64,000 nucleotides of DNA from Alviniconcha marisindica (taxonomy: Eukaryota > Mollusca > Gastropoda > Provannidae), in NCBI GenBank assembly GCA_018857735.1, contig JABMCL010000954.1:427501-491500 (forward strand). Direction: 5' to 3'. The position numbers and the translations under genes were made by a program. Position 1 is the first letter of the stretch. Each line of letters begins with the position of its first letter. Below the pieces are notes generated by a model. It was not told the DNA's origin. It searched no databases and worked only from the letters and a program-made list of their open reading frames with translations. Below, piece after piece: positions 1 to 32,819 of this stretch.

Positions 1-714
1 GTTTTGGTCTGGGCGCGACTTGCGCATAATTAGTAATCAGTAAATTAACAAATGCACGCTTGAGATTCAGTCAGTCAAACGTGTCTGTGTTTGTCAGCAT
101 CAGCATTCAAAAGACTGATGGCGATAATCGAGATGATGTTGGCGATGCTAAGCTTGCTGCTAGTACTACTGCAACTATTGTTACTGCTCTTGTTAATTAC
201 AAAATTAAGACTAGCTTGCCTTGAGTGCCATGATGAGGTGAGGAAGAGATCACACACGGAATCATGGGAGATAAAAATTATTCGTTTAGAATACAGTCCA
301 AACCTGACAAGTTCAAATGCTGGACAAGTTCAAGCGTTCATCATGTTCCGGCCAAATCCGTTCTTTTCATGGTTAAAAAGTAATCGATAAGTTCCAGTCA
401 TATAAATTCAACTGCTGGATAAAAAAATTAAGCATCTGCTTTTCCCCCAGATGTCTCTCTGCACCAGATAAGTTCTTTCTTTGTTCCCCTGCCTTTTTTC
501 TCTGCTTGTTTCTCCTTGGAGATGACCCATTCCTTTCCCCGGGACGCTGTTCAGTCCAAGGCCATCTAAACTGGACGGAAACAGACACCAAACCCCTTTA
601 AATGTCAAGGTATTTTCAAAGCGTGAAATGATATCAAAGAAATCAAAAATCTGTTTCCATAGTCGATGTGTGCGTGCCTGTCTGCATGTGTGCGCATAAT
701 ATGTGCGCGTGTGT

Positions 715-729
715 GCGTGTGTGTGTGTG

Positions 730-793
<64 letters not shown>
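715..793. repeat. (GT)n microsatellite
   Basis: Nearly pure GT dinucleotide run, interrupted once by a C. The open frames across it encode only Thr-His or Cys-Val repeats and are not genes. Confidence 0.95.
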
Positions 794-796
<3 letters not shown>

Positions 797-839
797 AGGT
801 CAATAATTCCGTCAGTGGGTGAACAGGAGCGAATCTGAA

Positions 840-1615
840 CTTGTCTGGCACCAAGCATTCATCCCTTCCCTCTTCTGATAAGTTCAGTTCCACAGTTTAA
901 AAAAGGCGCTAATTTTGCATCAAAGTTCCCCTACTCTTCCGGTAAGTTCAATTCCACAGTTGAAAATGGAGCAAATCTGAACTTGCACCAAAGTTCCCAC
1001 TCTTCACATAAGTTCAATTCCATTTTGAAAAAGGAGCGAATTCAAACCTAACTGGCTTCAAAGTTGCCGCTCTCAAGGCAAGTACAAACTGCATAGTTGC
1101 ATACGAGTAAATTAGAATTTTCTAGCACTTCATTTACTTCAACCTCAGATAAGTTCAGAAGGGTAAATTAGAAATTTTCTAGCACTTCATTTACTTCAAT
1201 TTCAGATAAGTTCATACGGGTAAATTGGAAATTTTCCAGCATTTCATTGACTTCAACTTCAGATAAGTTCACAAGGGTAAATTAGAAATTTACTAGCACT
1301 TCAGATTACTTCCATTTCAGATAAGTTCATAAGTGTGCATTAGAATTAAAAAAATTAGCACTTCAGATTACTTCCACTTCAGATAAGTTCATAAGGGTAA
1401 ATTATAAATTTCCTAGCACTTCAGAAAAAATTCACAAGGGTAAACTAGAAATTTTCTAGCACCTCAGATTACTCCGACTTCAGATAAGTTCATAAGGGTA
1501 CACGGTAAATTTTCTAGCACTTCTGATTACTTCACCTTCAGGTAAGTTCATAAGGGTAAAAAAAAAATTTTCCAGCACTTCCGATTACTTCAATTTCAGG
1601 TAAGTTCAATCAGTT
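840..1615. repeat. Degenerate minisatellite built on 'AGTTCA' units
   Basis: Two related repeat types follow each other. About four units of roughly 65-70 bp carry 'aagttcaattccacag' (840-1090). About eight units of roughly 60 bp carry 'cttcagataagttcataagg' followed by an AT-rich stretch (1100-1615). Short forms of the same word already appear near 310-420, so the array decays outward. Confidence 0.85.
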
Positions 1616-2330
1616 TTGGTGTCCTGGGGCACTTGAACATGTCAGGCTTGGACTGGAAGTGTATTTATGCTGCCGCCTTTCTCCTCACTGTACGGAGATT
1701 TACAGGTATAGACCATAACTGTGGTCAAGCGAGTAGGACCACATCAGCTTTTATTGCAAAACTGAGCACCAGGTGATTGACACTTTAACAACAGCATCCA
1801 CAACCAACGCTAGGTTGCATACGAGTCCAACAGTGTTGAAACAGGCAATGAAAAATGGAACAGAAGACAAATTTAAACAGCAGCAAAGCTAGAACACAAT
1901 GGAACAGGTACAAAAACAAAACAAGTATTAAAAGAATACTGGAAAAGAAACGAACTGGGACAGAAAGAACACTGGAAATAACACAAATGCAGGCATAGAA
2001 GAAAAAAGAGGAACAGCAAAAACAAAAACAAAAATCAAAGAAGAAGAAAAAGCAGAGCATACATAGGTAAAGAATCAAAACTGGGACACGACACAAAATG
2101 GAAAAGTATAAAAACTTTAACAAAAGAGAAAAACCAGAACAGAGCTGAACCAAATCAGAATGAAAACTGGGACAAAACTGAAACTGAAGCAAACAAACAA
2201 AAACGGGACAGAGAGAATACTGACACAGAAGGAAAATTGGAAATGAGGGAATACTGGTCGAGATGATGGTCTGCAACAGGAAGGGAACTAGAACAAAAAG
2301 CAAAAAACAAAAACAAACAAAAAGGGATAA

Positions 2331-2490
2331 AAGGGAACAATCCAATATGGAACCAACTGAACAGGGATAAAAAGGAACAATCCAATATGGAACAAACTAA
2401 ACAGGGATCAAAAGGAACAATCCAATATGGTACCAACTAAACAGGGATAAAAGGGAACAATCCAATATGGAACAAAGTTCAGGGTGGAAA
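2331..2490. repeat. 41-bp minisatellite, about 4 copies
   Basis: The word 'gaacaatccaatatgg' recurs four times at about 41-bp spacing at the right end of a purine-rich block. The long minus-strand frame over 1785-2345 is a hydrophobic artefact of this A/G-rich composition. Confidence 0.9.
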
Positions 2491-2570
2491 AAGCTAACTG
2501 AAGATATGGGGATAGAGAACAGAACAGACACAAATCTGGCACAGAAAAGAAAAATACTGGCTACAGGTGG

Positions 2571-3110
2571 ACAGGGAAACCAGCCAAGGGGTGAAACTCA
2601 AACAGGTTCCTGATTGGCCCAGGCAGGAACTGGAACGGTACGGACCTGAATCATTATCATTACTTTATGAACATTAGCCAAGCGCTTTGTGATGGCATCG
2701 GTATAGCAGGGAAACCAGCCAAGGGGTGAAACTCAAACAGGTTCCTGATTGGCCCAGGCAGGAACTGGAACGGTACGGACCTGAATCATTATCATCACTT
2801 TATGAACATTAGCCAAGCGCTTTGTGATGGCATCGGTATAGCAGGGAAACCAGCCAAGGGGTGAAACTCAACCAGGTTCCTGATTGGCCCAGGCAGGAAC
2901 TGGAACGGTACGGACCTGAATCATTATCATCACTTTATGAACATTAGCCAAGCGCTTTGTGATGGCATCGGTATAGCAGGGAAACCAGCCAAGGGGTGAA
3001 ACTCAAACAGGTTCCTGATTGGCCCAGGCAGGAACTGGAACGGCACGGACCTGAATCATTATCATTACCTTATGAACATTAGCCAAGCGCTATTCCAGGC
3101 TTCCGAGCAG
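2571..3110. repeat. 135-bp tandem repeat, 4 copies, joined to a SINE end
   Basis: Four near-identical units start with 'agggaaaccagccaagg' at about 2572, 2707, 2842 and 2977. Each unit ends in 'atgaacattagccaagcgct', and in the last copy this word runs directly into the minus-strand SINE at 3060-3537. The unit therefore seems to include the distal end of that SINE. Near-identity between units implies recent amplification. Confidence 0.93.
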
Positions 3111-3537
3111 ACCCACTGTGCTCCAGTGGTGCACGACCGTTTAGGGAATGAGAGACTGTTGTTCCTATACACACCAGGTTCTGAACAGCCACTGAAGTGG
3201 TTACAGCGCTCTTTGGTTGTTACATGGCTGGTGCCGCATGAAACTGCTGCTGTCTCAGCGCAAGTTCTGCGTACACCATACATTACAACCATGCACCAGA
3301 TTACAGTGCACTTTTGGCGGACCATGTCAGGTGCTATCGTGCAGCAACCATCGCCGTACTTTGACGACTGACGGGGTATTAGCTAAGTAAGCAGCAGGCA
3401 CGAAGTAAGAGTCAGCACATGAAGCTGACACCGGGGAAGACATTTTCCCCCTGCCACTCCTGCTGGGAGTTGAACCCGCAGCCTTTCGATCACGAGTCCA
3501 GCGCTCTACCACCGAGCTATGCCCGCTCCCCGCAGAG
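3060..3537 (-). mobile_element. tRNA-derived SINE (family A), minus strand
   Basis: The reverse complement starts with a tRNA-like head: an A box resembling 'tagctcggtggtagagcg' and a perfect B box GGTTCAACTCC at 3476-3466. It is followed by a body shared with the copies at 14.1-14.6 kb and 34.1-34.6 kb ('gtgctgactcttac', 'gcatggttgtaatgtatgg'). The distal end, around 'agcgctattcc', merges with the 135-bp array. The open frames across it are not genes. Confidence 0.85.
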
Positions 3538-4025
3538 AATTAAGTACAGAAAAGGAACGACTGGCACCATGGGGGACACTGAACAGGTGGGAACCCCAGA
3601 ACAGACGGGACCCTGCAACAGACCTGAAGCTAGAACAGAAACTGCCACTAACAGTAACAGATTATTTACAGCTCTCCATCTCATAAGAGCATGGGGCACT
3701 TACACGGGCCTACAGATGCGCGCAGTCACCACATTCGTACACACCACAGACAGACGCATGTGCATGCGCACATGCACATCAAACTGCATGCACTCATGGA
3801 TCACCCCCCACCCCTCCCCCACCCCTTTTAACCACACACAGGCTACAAATACAGGCATTACTAACGATGGGTCTGTGGAAAACGGAACAACAAATCTGTA
3901 CGCAGGAGAGAAGAGGAGGCGGGGTTTCGGTTTTGGCCTAAAAGAAAAAGGGTCCAGCCTAACTGAGACAGGAAGAGAAGAGAGTACGGTGACGGAGGTT
4001 CTGACCCCTGGTGGTGGAATCAGTT

Positions 4026-4115
4026 AGTTACTTAGTGATTGGATTTTAACGTCCCGTAAGCCACGCAGGGTCAACTCAGGCCGATCGAACTTTGTCATAA
4101 GCAAATGCACCCTTA
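4026..4115 (+). repeat. Dispersed repeat R1 ('attggattttaacgtcc'), copy 1
   Basis: Shares 'ggattttaacgtcc...agccacgcagggtc' and 'cataagcaaatgcac' with copies near 8020, 12006 and 28560, all in the same orientation. It is probably part of an uncharacterised dispersed element. Confidence 0.75.
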
Positions 4116-4164
4116 AAAAAGCTCTTCTCGTATATATATATATATATATATAATACCCTTTCTC

Positions 4165-4215
4165 CAGTCAATCCTCGAGGTTTCTGTGGACGTTAAGATG
4201 TATGTTTACTTACTT
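4165..4215 (+). mobile_element. Solo 3' tail of SINE family B
   Basis: 'ggtttctgtggacgttaag' followed by 'tttacttacttactta' matches the 3' end of the complete family B copies at 50.6 and 56.7 kb. A 5'-truncated insertion is the simplest reading. A short (TA)n run precedes it at 4130-4152. Confidence 0.7.
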
Positions 4216-4904
4216 ACTTACAATCCCCAAAACAAACCTCTACACAAACACAAAGCAAAACATGCACACACAAACATCAAACACAAATTTTCGAAGTTAC
4301 CTTCTTCAATATTACCCCTGTTAAAAGAGCACATGCGGCTAGGACACGCCGGCATCGTCGAACATTCCGTCTAATTTATCAATACCAGACTACAGAAAAA
4401 AATATACCAAAAAAAAAGGAATGGACAGAAACACACAAAAATTACAAAAACGTTTGACAAATGGCCAGCAGCAAATACCAGCAAGTCACACGTACCCTCT
4501 ACCAAGCAGCTCAACAAGGAGCCACGCAAAAAAGCCCACCTCTTAGCAAAAAATGTTTCAGAGTTTTTTTGGGGGGAAAGTCAAGAAAATGGACTATTAG
4601 CAGCAACATGACAAGACAGAAAGAGCACGAGGAGCTCTTGACTGGTAGGGAGCCGATGAACACAGCCGCGCCACAAGGAGCTCTAATTCAGAAGGGGAAA
4701 AAAATCAAATTGCGTGGCATAAATATTGACACAGCAACTGTACAACACCTGTGAATGAAAATGTCAGCACATTTTGGACGTTTTTTTTAGGCCCAGTTGC
4801 CTCTTCACAACCCCCACGCCCACGTCTGAAGGCAAGCAGAACTGAACTTGTGTTGCATAAATGTTGATACAGCAACTGTACAAAGCCTGCAGTGAAAATA
4901 TCAG

Positions 4905-5345
4905 CACATTTTGGACGTTTTTAGGCCCAGTTGCCTCTTCACAAAGTTTAGGATGTTTTTAAGCCCAGTTGCCTCTTTGCAAAGTTTAGGACGTTTTAGG
5001 CCCAGTTGCCTCTTTGCAAAGTTTAGGACGTTTTAGGCCCAGTTGCCTCTTTGCAAAGTTTAGGACGTTTTAGGCCCAGTTGCCTCTTTGCAAAGTTTAG
5101 GACGTTTTTAAGCCCAGTTGCCTCTTTGCAAAGTTTAGGACATTTTTAAGCCCAGTTGCCTCTTTGCAAAGTTTAGGACGTTTTAAGCCCAGTTGCCTCT
5201 TTGCAAAGTTTAGGATGTTTTAGACCCAGTTGCCTCTTTGCAAAGTTTAGGACGTTTTAGGCCCAGTTGCCTCTTTGCAAAGTTTAGGACTTTTTTAAGC
5301 CCAGTTGCCCCTTTGCAAAGTTTAGGACGTTTTTAAGCCCAGATG
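4905..5345. repeat. ~38-bp minisatellite, about 11 copies
   Basis: Tandem units contain 'gcccagttgcctctttgc' followed by 'aaagtttaggacgtttt'. Copies differ by a few bases and by one or two T residues. A looser flanking copy lies at about 4790-4800. Confidence 0.95.
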
Positions 5346-6120
5346 CCCAATTTTGGGAAGGGCGTGTTTTCTATGCCGAATACAACGAGATCATCTTGAA
5401 TTTGAAATGTTTGCGTAAAAAGATGTCCCCTTGAACACAAAGAAATACGCTGAAGCGAAGTAACACTCAGCAGCATAATCACAATCACTATCACAACACA
5501 TGAGTTTGATCAGAAGATAAATAAGCAACAAGGCTTTTGCTGTACGAAGTTGGCAACTATGCACAAATGTACCAAACAGAGGCAAGAAAAGTGCAGCCAT
5601 CTGAGAACAAAGTAACTCCCCAAAACAGTTAAACTTCAAAACCACAACAGCAGAACACCAAATACCTGAACGGACAAACTTTTTTTTGAAATTTTCATAA
5701 TTTACACTCCATCTACTCATCTAGCTGTACACTGTTTTTATGCACCTTTGAAACCCCTTCAACGTCGGCTAAAAGTTAAAATAATCTCCATGTTCTAAAA
5801 ACTCAGATTTCTTGGATGGTCAGGAAAACTAGCAGTTTTCATTTACAAAAAAAACTCTACCGCCACGACTGCGAATTTTACATGGAATCCAAATTTCATG
5901 CCTGCGTTTGCAAACCAAGATTGCTTTTCATTGTGAAACGCAGCCTTCTAGCACATTGTCAGTGAAAACAGTGCAACTTTCATGAACAGCAATCATCCTG
6001 CACAAGATGAGTCTTGTGGAACACAAATGCTTCAAGCAATTCAAGTTCAACTTTTTTCTCCAGATGATTAAAGTTAGAGTTCTCTCCACAGCCACACAGC
6101 AGTGACACACACGTAGGTGG

Positions 6121-28479
<22,359 letters not shown>

Positions 28480-28523
28480 CGGATGCTGGATTCACCACTG
28501 CTCACTTCCTTCTCCCAGATGAC
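28480..28523 (-). other. NOL9: NOL9 5' UTR part of the first coding exon
   Basis: A strong pyrimidine tract and acceptor (minus strand 'ttctctccctcag') ends at 28524, 44 bases before the first ATG. The presence of an acceptor implies at least one upstream non-coding exon. Confidence 0.7.
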
Positions 28524-28557
28524 CTGAGGGAGAGAAAAAAAGCAAGAAAAAAAAAGC

Positions 28558-28625
28558 AAGTTAGTTAGTTAGTAACTGGATTTTAATGTCCTGTCAACCA
28601 CACAGGATTACTTCAGGGTGAGGGG
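28558..28625 (+). repeat. Dispersed repeat R1, copy 4
   Basis: 'ttagttagttagtaactgga' with 'ttttaatgtcctgtcaacc' directly upstream of the NOL9 acceptor's polypyrimidine tract. Confidence 0.75.
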
Positions 28626-29076
28626 GAAAAAATAACCCCATGCACATGTGTAAACATGTATAATTTATAAAGTCAATGCAAACCAAATGACATCAGTAAA
28701 ATCAGAACTCATCACGCAAGACCGGAACTATAAAAAAATAAAAAAAAAGGAAAGTGAGAGGCTCTGACATTGTCCTTGTTATAAATCACCACCAGTGATT
28801 CTGTAGCAGCCTAAAGGTTCCAAATCCAAAGAGAATTTGTCGGCAAACTCTCCCCTATTCCCAGTCCACCCATTCGCAGTTCTCATACTTATTAATATCA
28901 TCAGGTTACTTGCACCCGTTTCGTTTCAGTACTTTCATTCACACCCACCAAGAGACCCCTATCCTTGCTCTTGTTTGTTTATTGTCAACCCATATAAGCC
29001 TACCTCAGTACCTGTCCTCTGTCCTCACATCTTTCAAATCATCTCTGAAATTTCACCTCTTCAAGCTATCCTATTG

Positions 29077-29149
<73 letters not shown>

Positions 29150-30893
29150 CATGGAAGCTTGTTTTCACTGTTTTGATTCTTTGCGTTGTAATGGGCTATG
29201 TGCTCCAATCTGAAGAAATAGCACATGAAAGAGTACACTATTAATAATAATATTATTATTATCCTCACTCTCACTAGTCTCAGTCTCAGCAGTTGTAAAC
29301 TCAAACACCAGGAAAACTCTGCTTTCTTATTATGTTTATCATTGTCGTCATGAATAATCAACCCAAAAGGTCAACTGGGCACTCTTTGTCTACTCTTAAT
29401 AAGAGTCCAGCAATCAGTTTCCAATCCCAGACCAAATGGCCCCTATCCTCACTCTCACAACCATCACCTAAGAAAGGCCAGTTGGGTCCACCTTACTCTA
29501 ACTCTTTATCAATATCATCCACTGTCAGCAATTTGCAAAACCAACTGAAATGTCTTTCATATCAGCACACAGACCAGCTATCAAGAAGTCTCATAATATC
29601 AATTCATGATTAGAGTATATATATAGCGTGTTTCTTGCATAGCTACTTTTTAAAAGTTTAAGAAGGGTCACAAATACCCTGAAAAACACACATTTTTTAA
29701 CATAAAATAACCCCCTCTCATGCAATTGCTCAAACCCCATGGGTTTACTATATTAATTATTATATGACAAAGCATTTTAATTAAAGGTTTTAACTTAAGG
29801 CAAGCAGTCTCGTTCAGTCTTTGTGTCTCTGATGTCAGGGTGTCAAGCTGGTTGTTACTACATTAGAACATCAACATATCAACTTTGACAGGGCAGTGTT
29901 GGTGACATCACACTGATATCAATAGATAAGTGGTATTCACTGCCTACAGCAGTATAATTAAATACTAGTTTCCCGCTTTTCATTTGCATGCTGGACCGAC
30001 CACATTTCACAGCTCAGCATAATCATGATAATGTCACCAAAAACAATGCACAAAACTGTGACTTGTTTGTTTGATAGCTGTCAAATAGTGTCATGATACA
30101 GTATCAATACAAACAATAGTTTCATACCAGTTCCTTCCACTAGCTCTGAGCTGGCTGACAATAGGCCTCCTCCTAAAGAACTGATTAGGCAAACAAACCT
30201 GCCAGGAATCTGCCAGTATCAGTGAAACTGAAAGGCAGAGATCTAACCGGGCACCAGTGGAAAAAGTTGATTGCCATGGAGGGTCCCAAGCACGAGGATA
30301 CCAAAAGTGGCTTGCACATAATTAGTAATAATAATTTAAAGGCTTGCACATAATTAGTAATAATTTAAAGTATTTATCAAGCACAAAATCTTGTCCATAG
30401 AGACTATTTTAAGCACACACACACACACACACACACACTATAATACTATTAATAGGTGCAAGAAGCAGAATTTCAACGAGATAATCGCAGGATTGTCTCT
30501 GTGTTTAGCATCATGTCTGGTTGTATGCATTTTTTTCAAGACACTGCATTTGCTGTACACAAGAACCAAAAAGTTTGCAACCCCTGCTTTATAAAATTAT
30601 AAATACTAGGCAACCTGGTTTCTGAGGAGATAGGAATGGATTTGCCAGTATAGCCGGCACCAGCCCCTCAACCGCCTTGTACAAGAATGTGCAGTGAAGC
30701 TGCTGGCATCTATGCTGTGGGGAGGGTAGGTCGAGTTTGTTGAGTCCTGAGTTTTTGGACGCTCCCAGGGGTGCTGGAAGAGTTGCCTAGTCTCACTCTG
30801 ACTTGATTTTTGAATTTGATTGTGCAAATTTCCACCCAATACACTGAGATTGCCCACCTTTGATTATGACAATCCTGACGTACGAAGTCTCCG
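28626..30893. other. Non-coding stretch upstream of NOL9 coding exons
   Basis: Mostly AT-rich unique sequence with a (GT)n run at 29080-29148, short ATT repeats, and a (CA)n run at 30415-30440. Probably NOL9 5' UTR intron. I see no gene in it. Confidence 0.6.
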
Positions 30894-31508
30894 ACTCACA
30901 GTAGCGTGATGTGTCAGAGTTCACCCCTCAACGCAAGTAGGCCTACTCTCATCCCATTTGACGGGGTCAAGGACCGTTGCTCAGTTCTTCCAAGTCTTTG
31001 TTAGTTTGTGCAGACTCGCTCGTACTCGTAGAGCTTGCCTTCGCGTGCACAGCACGCACTAAGATCGTTGAGCACGCTAAAGGTGTCCACCTTCCGAAAA
31101 GTGAAGGCCGGTGGCGTGGAAATACACAGATAACGTAATTTGCACAGCCCTAAAGCTAATCAAGACGATGATTGTTGTTACTCAGCTAATTGAAACTGAA
31201 AGGTGAAAAGCGTAATGCTGTGAAAGTGATATGCACACAAAGACCTTTTGGTCAGTCTAACACATGACCATGCTATTCTGACATATTGCATTTTAGTTAC
31301 AAACATCTAAAATGGTTAATATTGTGTTATAAAGTACTTAAATAAAGACGCACTGGGTTCTAATGATGTTTATATTTCACGTGCCGGAAACACTTCTTCG
31401 GATGTTTGAACTGCGCATGACAAGAATGACTTCCGCTTTCCAACCCGAAGATGTCCCGTGATAATCACCGTCAGACAAAATTTGTCCCTTAAATTAAACA
31501 ATTTTCAG
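30894..31508. promoter_or_regulatory. Candidate divergent NOL9/BORCS6 promoter with both first exons
   Basis: This is the most CpG-containing stretch between the two genes. On the minus strand a consensus donor GTGAGT (bases 30899-30894) could end a NOL9 non-coding exon 1. On the plus strand 'ttttcag|gtaaaact' (donor at 31509) could end a BORCS6 non-coding exon 1 that would join the acceptor at 32808. Between them, CACGTG (31378-31383) abuts an ETS-like CCGGAAA (31384-31390), with another 'cttccg' at about 31430. Start sites are inferred, not seen. Confidence 0.5.
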
Positions 31509-32808
31509 GTAAAACTGCTCGTTTGCATGTTTTCCAGATGAAGTGTAAATTATCTTAGTAGTAGGGGATAATTGGTTTTGCGGACATGTTCTTTTCTTGA
31601 TATTTCTTTATGTTGACCTGACTGCCACAATGCGAGACAATTCGTCTGCAATGAAAATGTAAACAAACAGCAGGAATGTTTTGAAACGAGTAGCCCTATC
31701 CAAACGTGTTAGGCAGCCTTGTTTAGAACAAATGTGAACGTGTCACCGATTCACCACAAATGTTTGAAAATACCAATTTCCCTCCAAGAGAGTGAGATCA
31801 GGCTCTGCTATGTACAGGAAGATCTAAACCCACAGGCAACATGTATGGGAAAATACCAGGCACATGAGTTTAAACCCAAGTAAATACAATGTCATCTGCT
31901 TCCTGCTCAGTAAACATAAATTATTCACTGCCTTGCACCTACTCTCAGCATGGACAAATGCTGAAAACAACGAGCACCAGCTAGAATTTGGCTGTAAGCT
32001 CACCGCCCACAGCCCAGCTTGACCTCGGGGCTAGGCCAGGTGTCAGAAATGACAGTTCCCAAATGAGCAAATCCACGGCCCTCTCCCACAGCACCTTGCA
32101 TACCATGGCAGTGGGAAATAAAATGTTTATATCATGTGTTCAAGTGTATGATTCTGCGAGTTCTGTAACTGTTCACTGATGGGACTGAAATGACAAAATT
32201 TACATCATTCATATTATTATTATGGCCTGTACTCTGCTGTAGGTTACTTCTAACTTTATCTAAGTCTTTTGCCTGCTTGGTCACAATTAATATGTGTAGA
32301 GAATAACTTGTTTTTTTATAGCACAGCATATTATTGTTCTGGCTTGTTTCCCTCTGTCACACACACACAAAAAGTATGTTCCAAATGTTTGTCAAAGTTT
32401 TTGAAAGAGTCAACTCGAGTGTTCCTGCTGATCAGTATGTACAGCACTGAATGGCAGATTATTCCAATTGTTCACAACTCCACTGGGGAGGGAGGGGGGA
32501 TGCACATATTTATGACTAATAATTAATAGTATGAACAATGTATTAGTTACATATAAAATAATGTTATTTTCTGTCAAAACTAAAACTAAAATACTTAATA
32601 TAATTCTCAGTCTGACGTCTTTATGTTGTTGACTGCTGCAGTGCTTGCATAATTATTAATTGCATTTTAGTTTTGATCTGTCAGATGAGGTAAAACTAAA
32701 AGTAGACTTGGTGAGAAAAAGATCAACGAGTCAGTCACAGCATGCAAACACTGACCTCACACCCTACTGCTGTTGTTTTGGTTTGGTTTTATTTTTATTT
32801 TTACACAG
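31509..32808. other. Putative BORCS6 5' UTR intron
   Basis: AT-rich sequence without strong repeats or coding potential, ending in a T-rich tract and 'tttttacacag' acceptor at 32808, twelve bases before the ATG context. Confidence 0.5.
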
Positions 32809-32819
32809 AGTGATAACCA

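Larger units (their letters stand above)
1..6120. other. Intergenic region beyond the 3' end of NOL9
   Basis: No convincing gene was found here. The stretch holds a GT microsatellite, several minisatellites, a purine-rich block (about 1780-2560), a tRNA-headed SINE and a decayed SINE tail. The open frames are short, low in complexity or run through repeats. Bases 5350-6120 are ordinary AT-rich sequence directly downstream of the NOL9 stop codon and probably include its 3' UTR; I saw no clear AATAAA on the minus strand there. Confidence 0.6.

Noticed and set aside
1785..2345. 186-residue hydrophobic minus-strand ORF resembling a membrane protein
   Set aside because: It derives from an A-rich plus strand giving Phe/Leu/Cys codons on the minus strand, partly over tandem repeats, with no recognisable topology or homolog.
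5391..5720. 109-residue minus-strand ORF downstream of NOL9
   Set aside because: It probably lies in the 3' UTR or flank; no family features and no splice context support it.
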